This document shows positions 11,676-35,800 of a stretch of 64,000 bases of DNA, piece by piece. Origin of the DNA: Priapulus caudatus (Eukaryota; Priapulida; Priapulimorpha; Priapulimorphida; Priapulidae); NCBI RefSeq assembly GCF_000485595.1, contig NW_014577674.1, positions 10,233 to 74,232 of the forward strand, written 5' to 3'. Position 1 is the first letter of the stretch; the number at the start of each line of letters is the position of its first letter. A model generated the notes under the pieces. It was not told where the DNA came from, searched no databases, and saw only the letters and a list, made by a program, of their open reading frames with translations. Both the position numbers and the translations under genes were made by a program.

Positions 11676-11729
11676 ATATAATCAAGAGCTAATAATACCT
11701 ATATTGTATTATTAACTCTTGATATAATA
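11676..11729. repeat. AT-rich hairpin with tcaagag arms
   Basis: Arms taatcaagagctaataatac and gtattattaactcttgata are separated by about 7 bases. Related to the palindrome near 3022-3100. Confidence 0.7.
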
Positions 11730-11739
11730 AAATAAATAT

Positions 11740-24707
<12,968 letters not shown>

Positions 24708-27700
24708 CAGGGATGGATACACTGGGAAGGAGGGTGGGGGGCGCAGGGATGAAACCTCTCAGTGTATGTATGTATATATGTGTGTGTATATATCCATTTG
24801 TGTCGAATGTGACCACAGGATATTTTAGCGTTGCCCCGTCATCTTGGCGTGAGATGTGCTGCAACTGCTGTGGTCAGTGCTCTCTAATAACATGCCAGAG
24901 ACTTCAATGCGGGTGCAGCGATGGTTGAAGTCACGTGGCACAATGTCATGTAGCAATCCCGGTAGACCTGGATTTCAATATAGGAGATCTTGGGCAACAG
25001 TCGTCTGATACTTCTTGGACATCGACAGCCGTTTTAAGATTTGACAGGTGTTATGTCGTCCATATGGAAGACCATCTTAATTGATACTAACTTAGACGTT
25101 GATGCTTTTTCTTGTGGAAATTGTGCTCGATTGCAAATGAAGCGTCGTTTCTCAAGGACCGCTTTTTCGATGGGAGCCAAAGTAGTTGCCCAGCATATCA
25201 ACATCTGGTGATGTCTTCCTCCATCGTAAAACACCTCATAAGATTTTGTCAGCTGCAGGTATTGTGCGCTTTCAGATGCTGACTAAAAACATGCACTTTT
25301 GAGTTACATAGTGTGGCAGTATGGTGTATTGCATAGAATGTTGTTGATATCGTAAATATTATAGAAATTCTTTAATGGTGGTGGGTGCAAATCAGTAATC
25401 ATATTTTCATCTCGACGTGAACATTCAAAATCCATGTAACATTCACAGTACTGTGTATATGTATGTTTGTATCATTTTTATCTTTTGGCATTTAGTGAGA
25501 TGACACAGACTTACAGGATATTTGTATCATACAGAGGAACGTAAGGTTGCATTTTAGTGCTATGCCGGCTGTTTTATAGAGTGTATGTTTGTTGTATGTG
25601 GATGATTATTAAGATGTTAGAGTAACTGAAGGTTTGTGTGTGTGCAAACGTTGGAGTGTGATGTTAGATCTGTGAGTGATTGGTCTGGAGAGTGTCCTGG
25701 GCCTGATCGAGTTCTACTTGATAAACAATTGCTTGTTATTAATGTAAACTGTACATGGACCACGCAGATATAGCGCATTTAAATGCTCATTTATTCATTG
25801 TTGACTTATTAAGCCCCAAATCTGTGGTACATATTCGCACATATATAACGCAAAACTGTGCAATTAAATTATAATTGGGTGATGATGGCCCTATTGTTGA
25901 TGTGATGGATCAGTCTTTACATTGCCAAAGCTTTGTGTATGCGGGACAGTGAATTAAGTTATGGTCTTAGTCTATATGTAACTCGTTAGGAGGTGTTTAG
26001 TTTAATGTTCATATCATCATTGCATGAGCTAAGACAGCACTAAACTGAGAACGAGTGATTTAGGCTTCCACGCGTGCATTAGGAAAATAGCAGCTTCAGA
26101 CAACGAGTCAATTATTTAACTATTGCTACCCCTACCGCATCCGGTGCGTTCTCTTATCATCTATTGTTTTTCTTTTAACTAAGAGCATTCCTGATTGCCC
26201 GTCTCTTCCACCGGGACTTGCTTGTAGATTCACCGTTTTATATACAATATACGTTTCAAAGAAGCTTGGTGCGATTAGTCCTTGATGATGATACACCTGT
26301 GCGTGTAAAGGATAGCATTATTTTTAATTTAACCAGTCCACAACTTGCACATAACGACGCAAATCTGTATGTGGCTGCAATCATGAACGTGTCTGTACCT
26401 GTATAGATGTGCTCGTTCTACAGTACCTGGAAAGACCTACTCACATGTTTCATTAGCAATCAAATGCGTGCAACCCTTTGCTGTAGTAATAAGTATTTGC
26501 ACACAGTGTGCATTAAGCAGTGCTAGCCAGCTCGAGCGGATTATAGTGAAAAGTAACTTGTGCGTCCGGTACTTATTCTTTAAAGATGGTTCAAGCAGGC
26601 CATGTGCAAAATCGGTATCCTGCTTTTAGTTGTCTAGAGTGTGATGTAGCAAGGCATAATTTAATTTAGATTAGATACCGGTTAGCATTGTAATCTATGA
26701 ATTTTTTATTTCAAATTTGTTTCGCTATTTTTCATACCTGCCCTAAAAGATTGCTCCAAATGCTATAGTGCTAATGGAAAAGGGTTCGGGGGGGGGGGAT
26801 TTGGTAGTTTTCACTCGATTCAGATTGTTCATTAGCGTAACTACTGCGATGTATGTGAATCTGATTACAGTAAAGTCGTAGTTGAAATTCATATTACTAT
26901 AGGTAAACTGTTTACTTTATAATATCATTTTTAATGTGGACCATAGATAGCGTAGGCAGACCGAGTATCTAGATATTGAGATTTATTGTTCGAGAGTTAT
27001 AGACTCCTACCCTCTCATACCAAGAATATCTGGAGCACAGAATATACAGTGAAACATTATATCTGTGTTTGTGTATGTGTATGTAGTCAAGTTATATGGT
27101 ATCTCTCACTTACAAAATAGATGCCATAATTTATGCTACTCAGAGAAGTCCACGGTCATGACGAAATGACTGCATGTGCCAGCAATGGCTCAGGATAAGT
27201 TTTGATAGTTGTGTAGTGTCGTCCGGTGTACACCTTGATTTATACTGGGTGTGTACATGTGCGTAATGCGAAGAGCGATTGTAATTTGCAGTATTTACAT
27301 TATCTTAGTATTAGTTTATTGTTGAAAATTTCAGAATGCTTTAGAGGCATATACAACGTGCTCGCATATTTCTTGCTAATGTGCGTGGTTTAATGGAGCG
27401 GGGTAGCTGGTGTTGCTATCGTCTATGATTACCGTGAAACTGTGTCACTGGGGATCATATGTGATTTACTGTTGGGCTTCGTATTCATTTCTGTAAATGG
27501 AAACTCAAAACGCGGTGCCAATGATAACTGTTGCCAATATCTTAAAACGTAAATTGCTTGTGGAGTTGGAAAAATACCTCCTAGTTTCGAACATACTGGT
27601 CAATGTTCAAAAGCAGTGTGTAATCGATTTTTTAGAAGCTGATCAGATGATCCCACTAAGAGCTTCTTTTATAGCAGTAGTGCATCATTTCAATTATTTA

Positions 27701-27903
27701 ATTTACGATAACATGTTACGTGCGAAACTATAGCTGTCAGATTACCCATTGACTCACAAGCGGTGTAAACGCCATTCTTGAAATGAATCAAAAGTAACGT
27801 GTAGGCCTATGTTAAAGGTAAAAGGCCACAAACTTGAATGAGCATTTCGAAAGCAAAAATCAAATAAAAAAAAGATTGATGTGGCCATGTTTCGGACAAT
27901 AGG
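24708..27903 (+). other. Probable long TENT4 3' UTR and intergenic DNA
   Basis: No convincing coding region. Small open frames at 26218-26406 and 27497-27733 match nothing I know. An AATAAA at 27863-27868 is a possible polyadenylation signal if the 3' UTR is long, as in vertebrate PAPD5. There is a short G run near 26788. Confidence 0.35.
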
Positions 27904-27992
27904 TGCGTTCACACTGGCGGGAATTAGTGGGATGCAAATCTCGGTTTTTGCATTCCGCTCGAAATACCGAGATTTTTACAAGTGTGAACGCA
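27904..27992. mobile_element. Tiny MITE, about 89 bp
   Basis: The terminal inverted repeats tgcgttcacact and agtgtgaacgca enclose a partial palindrome (aatctcggt...accgagatt). 28000-28493 shows nothing recognisable. Confidence 0.65.
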
Positions 27993-28501
27993 AATGTGTG
28001 GGTTGCTCTTGGTATAAGCAGATATGATGGGCTGGAATGCAGACCAACACGCCATTTTTTTATTGTGCCATGTTAATGTGTTGTTAGAATGCCGAGTACA
28101 ACTTGATAGTTTCACTATTCTGATTGCTATGGTACACGTATCGTAAATAGGAATAGAAATACTATTCAAGCGAAGAATTTTCGTATGAATCCTCTGGTTG
28201 GGATACACCGTGCAGTGTGTGCAGCACTAAGTTGTATAAGTGTCTGCTTTCGAGGTTTAATCGCTAGGTATTCCTACGTATGCCCAACTACGAAAAACCC
28301 CGCCACGTACAAATACCAGTATAGCATCCTCGTGCAGTAGGCCTACGTTGTAGTTGATCCGGTGATGCTTATCAAAACTTTATTGAAATGTGTAATCCTA
28401 ATTGTATAAAAAATGTATAAGATGCACAATTTTCGTTTAAACGCTTTTAGTATTGGAAAGATAAGTGCATGCACATATAAATTATTAAATTGTATGAACA
28501 C

Positions 28502-28711
28502 CAGGGGCGTAGCTACGGGGGCCTGGGGGGCACGAGCTCCCCCCCACAAATTTTCTGTGCCCCCCCCAGGTGCCCCCCCACTGAAAATTCATGCTTGATA
28601 AAAAAAAATTGAATTAAAAACAATGCCGTTAGAACAGTATAATAGTAATACAAATAAAAGTTATATATTGTGCCCCCCCCCCCCGCTGGGAAAATCCTAG
28701 CTACGCCACTG
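28502..28711. mobile_element. hAT-type MITE, 210 bp
   Basis: The ends CAGGGGCGTAGCTACGG and, on the complement, CAGTGGCGTAGCTAGG are inverted repeats. Exact 8-bp target duplication atgaacac (28494-28501 and 28712-28719) with the hAT nTnnnnAn pattern. Internal C-rich blocks flank an A-rich centre. A noisier copy lies at 32835-33085. Confidence 0.9.
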
Positions 28712-30709
28712 ATGAACACACGCTGCTATCTTGGGCTTTTGCATGCAGACGATTTAATACTACATATGTCGCTTTAAGGCATGTTTAGATAAAAAAAGGC
28801 AATATATGCGAAAATCTGTGAAACCCGTTGGAAGAAATTTAGCATAAAATTTTGGCCTGTTTTCAAGTTCTCCACACGCAGCTTCACTCTAATTTGCAGC
28901 TATGATAGGATTCGGCTAAGGCTGAATTAGGTATTTCTTAAGCCCGGCGCACACGTGGCGATTTTTATCGCTGCGATAAAAATCTCCACGTGTGCGCCGG
29001 GCTTTAGATAAACAGAAGCCGTAGGTATCGTTTTGATGTGGCAACACTATGACGCAACAAATTCAAGCTACTCACTGTGTATCGAATTCGTCTCTGCATG
29101 TGTGAACGTTGCAGCTTTCATTTTCTACTTCAGTCACTATATTGTAATGCTAAGAGTAACCTTTGGTGTGCATTAATTGTCATAAACCACCAGTAAGCAT
29201 TAAGACGTGTGCAGTAATTTTCTTAATGAAAACTCGCCCTTAATATTGAATTTGAATGTTTTTGTGACAACTACAACCCAAAGTCGTAATGCAATATTTT
29301 TTTAAGTTGCATCTTTGCATCAACATGAATCATGTATGCGTCATTTCAGTTTTATTTGGTCCTATTTTGGCTTGTCTTCTTACGCCAGTGCAATGAGCAG
29401 AATGCATGATCGGATGGTTTGTTCTTGAACCCGTTATGCATAAATTCCGTTCTTGTGAGCGAGCATGTGTATTATTGTTGGTCGGTAGTGTGTGGCGTCA
29501 ATCCATTTAATGGGTAAGTAATAGTATTCGTTTTGTAGCGTGTTGTCGATCACAGTAAATTTCTTAGCACCACCACCACTAGCTGCATGGCCTCGATTAA
29601 TACCATTGGATGTACAAGTCCACAAACGGTTGGTAATTATCCGTGCAACAACCTAGTCATACTCACTAGTCATAAAATCTGTGTTATTGGTTTACCCTGA
29701 CCTAACAGGAATTTCCGTAGTTTTAAGAATTTGTCTTCGCTCACTTATCATCCACGTGGACGTACTCTTGTGCATGTATATTGATAATTTGTGTGTTAAA
29801 TTTTGGTGCCTATTTTTCTTCATGCAGTGTAAAGTAACTGTATATAGACATATTGTTGACAAGTGCCTGTTGATGAAGTTTTTGTTTTACTATATTGTAC
29901 GATGATGTTTAATATGTACTTAGATAAGAATTCTCTTATTGGTTTATTAGTTATTTAGTACTAAAGTTGGCTGTTAAAGGGAATGGATTGTTTCCATGTG
30001 TAAGCGCAGTGACATAAATGACTATATATGCGACTGGCAGCATTTTTTGTGAACCTACTACCGTTGTAAGGGTAAAGCTCTTATCAACGAGTGTTGCCGC
30101 GAACTGGTCTTTTATGTTTATAGTTTAAGCTTGCAAATTGTTTTATATTTCCTATGGGATGTGATAAGGTAAATGAGATAGCGTGGCGTCAGTCTCAGTG
30201 TGCAGGTGTGTAAGACAGTGACGCATTTTCAACTCGTGTGTTTCGAATGTTATGTAAACCTGCGCTTTAATGGCCCACAATGACTTGCCATCTATGCAAA
30301 CGCGTTTGACATTATTTGGACATATATGGGTCGCATAGCACCCTCTGGCGTTTAGGTGTGAGCACACGGAACCCTCTGGGTCATGTGCACAGTGCACTTT
30401 GAACGTGTGCACGAATTCCTATGTATCATTTACTGTTCTCACTCACTATTGGTGTCATTGGAGGTTAGTACTTTGCTGTCGTCTTGGGTGTTTGAAACTC
30501 CCATCATCATACGAAAAAAACTGTACATACAAACAACTCAACTAATTGAATAAAAATGTCGACGCGAATGAAAAGATGACTGTTGAAAGCGCAAGTGAAG
30601 GAATTTTGCCATGTCAACACTGCTTTTCGCAGTAGTGTGGCAAGTATAATTTTAATGAATAAACACATTAAAAAAAGTATAAAAAGTTCACGCGCCTGTT
30701 ATTGTTATT
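28712..30709. repeat. Long repeat, copy A (about 2.0 kb)
   Basis: Nearly identical to 40496-42511 (copy C). Starts gatgaacacacgctgctatc and stops matching after ttattgttgtgtctata. No coding region recognised. It contains a 65-bp hairpin MITE at 28940-29004. What kind of element this is remains unknown. Confidence 0.9.
28940..29004. mobile_element. Hairpin MITE inside repeat A
   Basis: Arms aagcccggcgcacacgtggc...atcg and the complement are separated by only 3 bases. The equivalent in copy C (40729-40799) keeps a slightly longer, more perfect palindrome, and copy B has a disturbed version near 33331-33420. Confidence 0.75.
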
Positions 30710-30729
30710 GTTGTGTCTATAATAGTGGG

Positions 30730-31440
30730 GCAGATATGTAACAAAAATAGGTCGAAATGTTCACATCCGGCAGAAAGTGTGAAATTTTGCATACAGGGGT
30801 ATTTTGACATGCTGAGTTCGAAAATTGCCGGATCCAAGAGTCTGACACTGGATCGGCCGCCATCTGAATTACAATATGGCCGCAATAACGAAACATTGAA
30901 TATTACTATCTTGGTTCTAAATGACCTGTGCGCGTGAAATTTGTACACAAGGGCATTTCGACATGCGGGTTTAATAATGAATTAATTTGAAATGTCTGAC
31001 AAACCATATGGCGCCATCTTGAATTCCAATATGGCCACCATAGAGAAAAAATGAACATTACTATCTTGGTTCTAAATGACATGTTGCGCTTATATTTGGT
31101 ACACAAGAGCATTTTGCCATGCTGAGTTCAATAATGGATTGATTTGACCATGTCTGACAAACCATATGTCAGCCATTTGAATTCCAGTATGGCCGACATG
31201 ACGAAACATTGAACATTACTACTCTGGGTTCTAAATGACCTGCGGCGCTGAAATTTGGTACACAAGAGCATTTTGCCATGCTGAGCTTCAATAATGGATT
31301 GATTTGACATCGTCCTGACAAACCATACATGGCAGGGCCATCTAATCGCAGTATAGCCGACATGAACGAAATGCTGAAAAGTCTGCCCTGAGGTTCTAGA
31401 ATCACGTAAGGCACTGAAACTTGAAACTCAAGAGAATTTT
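30730..31440. repeat. 157-bp tandem repeat, four to five copies
   Basis: The landmark ttctaaatgac recurs at about 30914, 31070 and 31229. Each unit also carries acacaagagcattttgccat, tctgacaaaccatatg and aattccagtatggcc. The last unit (about 31310-31440) is degraded. Confidence 0.85.
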
Positions 31441-31579
31441 TATATCTGAGTTCAACATTGTTTAATAAGTGCCAAGAAACGCCATATTCCAAAATATTTT
31501 CGCTCACGGCAAGAAATGCTGTAACATGCCGCAACCGACGTTTTGACCATCTATTCTTGCTTGCTCCTGAGCTGCACAC

Positions 31580-32809
31580 TGGGAAGCATTGTCCGGAGCA
31601 AAACACAGTTCTGTCATGGAGTAGAATAGCCGCGGAACATTTGCAATTTCAGCACATCGTTTCTTACATTTGCACTTGATCAGCCTCTCGCAGCCCCTTT
31701 GACGCCTCTGCCATTCATTCGTCCAAGAAATTGGACGTGCAGTCCATCATCAGCATTTTTCGCCACATCCCCAATCTGCAGGTGTAAGGCAGCTCTGGGT
31801 TTCACAATTATGAGAGGTCCCCAGATGTGACGGCAGCCTGAAAGACTGCCGCTCTCACATGTGACCGGCAGTGAAGCTCTTATGGTCGGTGAAATTGTTT
31901 CCGCAATTGCCGATTTCCCTGAGCAAAGCACTGCTTCCGTGCTTTGTTCACTTTCTATCAGAGCGAAGTTCTACTGTAACAGAATCAATGAACAACCTCT
32001 CTGATGTTGTTGCATGTCCACATTTTGTTACTTCCCCCTGGTGGGCATGTGAGAGATGATTGAAGACGGCTCGCTTCAAGTTCATGCATCGGAATTCCAT
32101 TATGTTCCAGCACGGCCTTTTGCCAACTCCAGATATGGCAGAAACAGTATCGCATCGGAAAACAAGCGCGTGCAGGAACAAAAAGGCCCCCAATGAGGCG
32201 TTCAGGCCAATGTGAGTCGCAATAGTGTGAGCAGCAATGTGCTAAAATTGTTTCGCATATCGCAAATGCCAACGCACATTCGCAGCAGCCGTCACATAAC
32301 GCTTGCATCGCGATGGCGCCAACACACCACATCCGGTGTCCGTTGCATGAATTAGTCATACACTTCTAGTGGGCCCCCCGCTGATATGCATGCCAAGCAA
32401 TGTAGCCAACTGCGTGAATCAGCCTCTTCATGCGTACATGGTTCAATTTGAAGAACATCAGAATGGGGCTTTGCCATCTTAACGCTCTCTTTCCATTGTT
32501 TGTTACAGACGTATTTTTCCCTTCTGGAACAGGCGGCAATCGTTTGCAGAGCCATGCTGGCAACGGCCACATGAATAGATGTCTTTTTTGTTGCAATGCT
32601 ACACGAGGAGCTGCCTCCAGTTTCGTGTAGGGCGGATGTCTGTTCAGTCAACCATGTAGTGGTATCCAGTGCCACCGACCAAGCTGGTGCTTCGCTTTTA
32701 AGACTGTCCGTTCTGTAGGTGTCCACACTAAGATCAACCACGGCATAAACAGGACTCCTGCGTTTAACTTTCGGCGCAATGTACGGGAAGGAACTGTTAT
32801 TCTGTGCAT
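31580..32809 (-). pseudogene. Broken ORF of a repetitive transposon-like family
   Basis: Read on the minus strand with several frameshifts, the segment shows, in order, a PCTHEEADSRSWLH block (about 32450-32410), a CDTVSAISGVGK block (about 32160-32120), an NPELP...WR block with EASKGLREADQ (about 31830-31690), and a Cys-rich tail (CKCKKRC...ELC, about 31680-31590). This order matches a multi-copy uncharacterised protein family I recall from cnidarian and other invertebrate genomes, where the first block reads CxHEEADTR and the second GCDTVSSFxGKGK. I do not know its enzymatic role or transposon class. The 5' part runs into the N gap. Confidence 0.6.
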
Positions 32810-32834
32810 NNNNNNNNNNNNNNNNNNNNNNNNN
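32810..32834. other. Assembly gap (25 N)
   Basis: Twenty-five N separating the broken ORF from the start of the noisy copy B. Confidence 0.99.
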
Positions 32835-35800
32835 TTGGGGGGGGGGCGGGCACGGCAGCTCCACCCCCCACAACATTTTCTGTGCCCCCCAGGTTTGCCC
32901 CCCCACTGAAATTCGATGCTTGATAAAAAAAAATTGAAGTTAAAAAACAATGCCGTCGCAGTAGACACTAGTATAATACAAATAAAAGTAATATATATTG
33001 TGCCCCCCCCCCCACGCAAACATGATAAGGACCCCGCAGTGGACCCCCCCCCCCCCCGCCTGGAAAAAGCCTAGCTACGCTATGATGACACACGCTGCTA
33101 TCTTGGGCTTGTTGCATGCAGACGATTTAATTACTAATATGTCGCTTTAAGGCGCATGTTTTGAGAAAAAGCACACTATATGCGAAAATCTGTGCAAATC
33201 GCGTCTGGAAGAAATTTAGACCATTAAAAATTGGGGCCCTGTTTTTCATTCAGGTTCTCCACGCAGCTTCGCTGTAATTTGCAGCTGATTGATAGGATTC
33301 GGCTAAGGGATGAACTTTACGGTAGTTTCTTAAGCCCGGCGCACACGGGCGGCGATTTTTATCGGCTAAGCTGTAGCGATAAAAAGTCCTCACCGCTTGT
33401 GCCGCGTCGGGCTTCCATAGATAAAACAGAAGCCGGATCACCGGTAGTCGTTCTTGACCCGCCCTTGCTGCGGCCAAGCACACTTAATGACGGCCACAAA
33501 TTCACAAGCTAACTCACTTGCCGTGGTACTCGAATTCGCGTCTCTGCATGTGTGGAACGTCCTTGGCAGCTTTTACATTTTCTACTTTCGCAGGTCACCT
33601 GCATATCCTGAACCCTGCTAGAGAGTCACCCTTCGCCGCGCCGCCTGCCACTCTCACATTCGTCATTCAAACCACAGTAAGCCATTAGACGTGGTCCGAG
33701 TAACTCTCTTGCCTCTGACTCGGAGAGAACTCGCCGCCTTAACTGATGTACTCCTTGAATGTCTGGTGTCCGACAAACTACAACCCACACAGTCGTAATT
33801 GACAATGTTTTTCTCTTAAGTCTGCATCTTTGCTTCAACCATGAAGGCATGTATGCGTCATTTCGTTCTCTATTTGGTCCTTTTTGGCTGTGCTATCTTC
33901 ACCGCCCACCGCGCTGCCAATGCCAGAGCAGAATGTCATGATCGGCCACATGCGTTTGTTCTTGAACCCGGTCTACCTCGCCATAAATTCCGATTCTTGG
34001 TGAGCGAGCATGTGTAATTGTTGGTCGGTCATCGCCCCCCGCATCAGTTGCTCCGTGCGGTCAATCCCATTTAGATGCGGTAAGTATATAGTATTCCGTT
34101 TCTCTAAGCGTTGGTTGTTCGATCACGCAGTAAAATTTCTTGAGCACCCCCACCTAGCGGACACTGGGCCTCGAGTAATACCATCTGCGCTGTAGCAAGT
34201 CACAACGGTCGTCGTATTATCCGCCTGCACCAGCAAACCTACTCTAACTCACCTAGCCGTTCATTAAAATCCCATGTTCGGTTATTCGGATCTTACCTGA
34301 GCCCTAACAGCGAATTTCCGTAAGTTCCGTAGAATTTGTCACTCGCGCTCCGTGATCACTCCACGTGGGCACTCCTCGTGCATGTCATCATTGGCACTAA
34401 TTTGTGCGTCTTAAGAATTTTGGATGCGCTATAGTTTTCCTCTCATCCAGTCCAGTAAAGTAACTGTAATATAGACATTATTGTTCTACAGTGCCTGTCG
34501 GCTTATGGAAGTTTCTGCTTTTCACTATCTCAATGCTACGATGATGTCTGTATATGTACTTTAGACTAGACACTTCTCTCTATTGGTTTATTTAGTTATT
34601 TAGTACTAAGTTTGGCCTGTTAAACGCAACTCGGATTCGCGTATTTTTCATGTGTGAGCCCCCAGTGACCATAAATACTATTGATGCGACTGTCAGCATT
34701 TTTTGTGAACCTACTACCGTTGGTAAGGGAGTAAAGCTCTTATCAACGAGTGTTTGCCGCGCAACTGGCCTCTCTCTCATCGCCTTTATATAGTCCTTAA
34801 GCTTGCAAATTGTTTTTCATATTCCTATCGGTATGTGATGAAGGTTATAAAAGAATAGCGTGGCGTCAGTCTCAGTGTGCAGGTGTGTGTAGAACAGCTG
34901 ACGCATTTCACTTCCGTGTTTTCGAACGCCAATGTTATTAAACATGGCGCGCTTTAATGGCCACGCCCATCAATGACTTGCCAATCCTATGCAAACGCGA
35001 ATTTTGACAGTTATTTGCGACATATATGCGGTGCATTAGCACCTCATGGCGTTGTTAGGATGTGAGCACACGCACAACCTCTGACGCAGTCATGCTCGCA
35101 GTGACTTTGGAACGTGTGCACGAATTCTATGTATCATTTACTTTTACCTACTATGGGCTGCTCATCCCCCTGCCGCCCCCCCCCTTGTGGAGCCCCGTTA
35201 GTCACTCCTTCCCCCCTGCTGTCGTCTTGCCGGTGTTTGACATAACCTCGCCATCTCATTACGAGATAACAAAATGTAATACAACCAACTTCAATCTAAA
35301 TGATAAAAGATGTCGACGCGAATGAAAAGATGGACGTTTGAAAGCGCAACGGTTGAAGGAATTTTCTGCCATGTCAACACTGCTTTTCGAACCCATAGTG
35401 TGGGCCCACAGTATAATTCTTACATGAATAGACACGCACTATTAAAAAAGGTTAAAAAGTTCACTCGCCGCCTGTTATTGTTATTGTTTGCCTGCGTCTA
35501 TAAGACGGTATTCAGAATCATACAGAAGCTATCTGCAGTTTCACAGACTACGGGAGCTTGGTTCCATTGAGAGGATCTGAAATAGTCTATACGAGGTGGA
35601 AACCCGGTGGACTTGGCGGTTATTCCCAGTTTCCTACGGGGTTAACAAAAGCTGCAATTTCCAGTCCGGTAATGGTCTCAATTAGTTAGTTTATGTAGTA
35701 TCTGCGCAGTTATAGCCCCGTAGCAAGATAGCGAATTTAGGTTGCTGCACTGCTAGAGCTAACTAATCCAATGCCTAACATTGGCCACGGCGCAAAAGCA

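Noticed and set aside
27497-27733. 78-codon open frame downstream of TENT4
   Set aside because: No recognisable domain and no splice or promoter context; most likely chance in 3' UTR.
30730-31440. Possible CRISPR-like array
   Set aside because: Units are 157-bp head-to-tail satellite copies with no constant short repeat and variable spacer pattern, in a eukaryotic genome.
35062-35570. Forward open frames in repeat copy B
   Set aside because: Copies A and C do not keep them, and the sequence is full of likely insertion errors.
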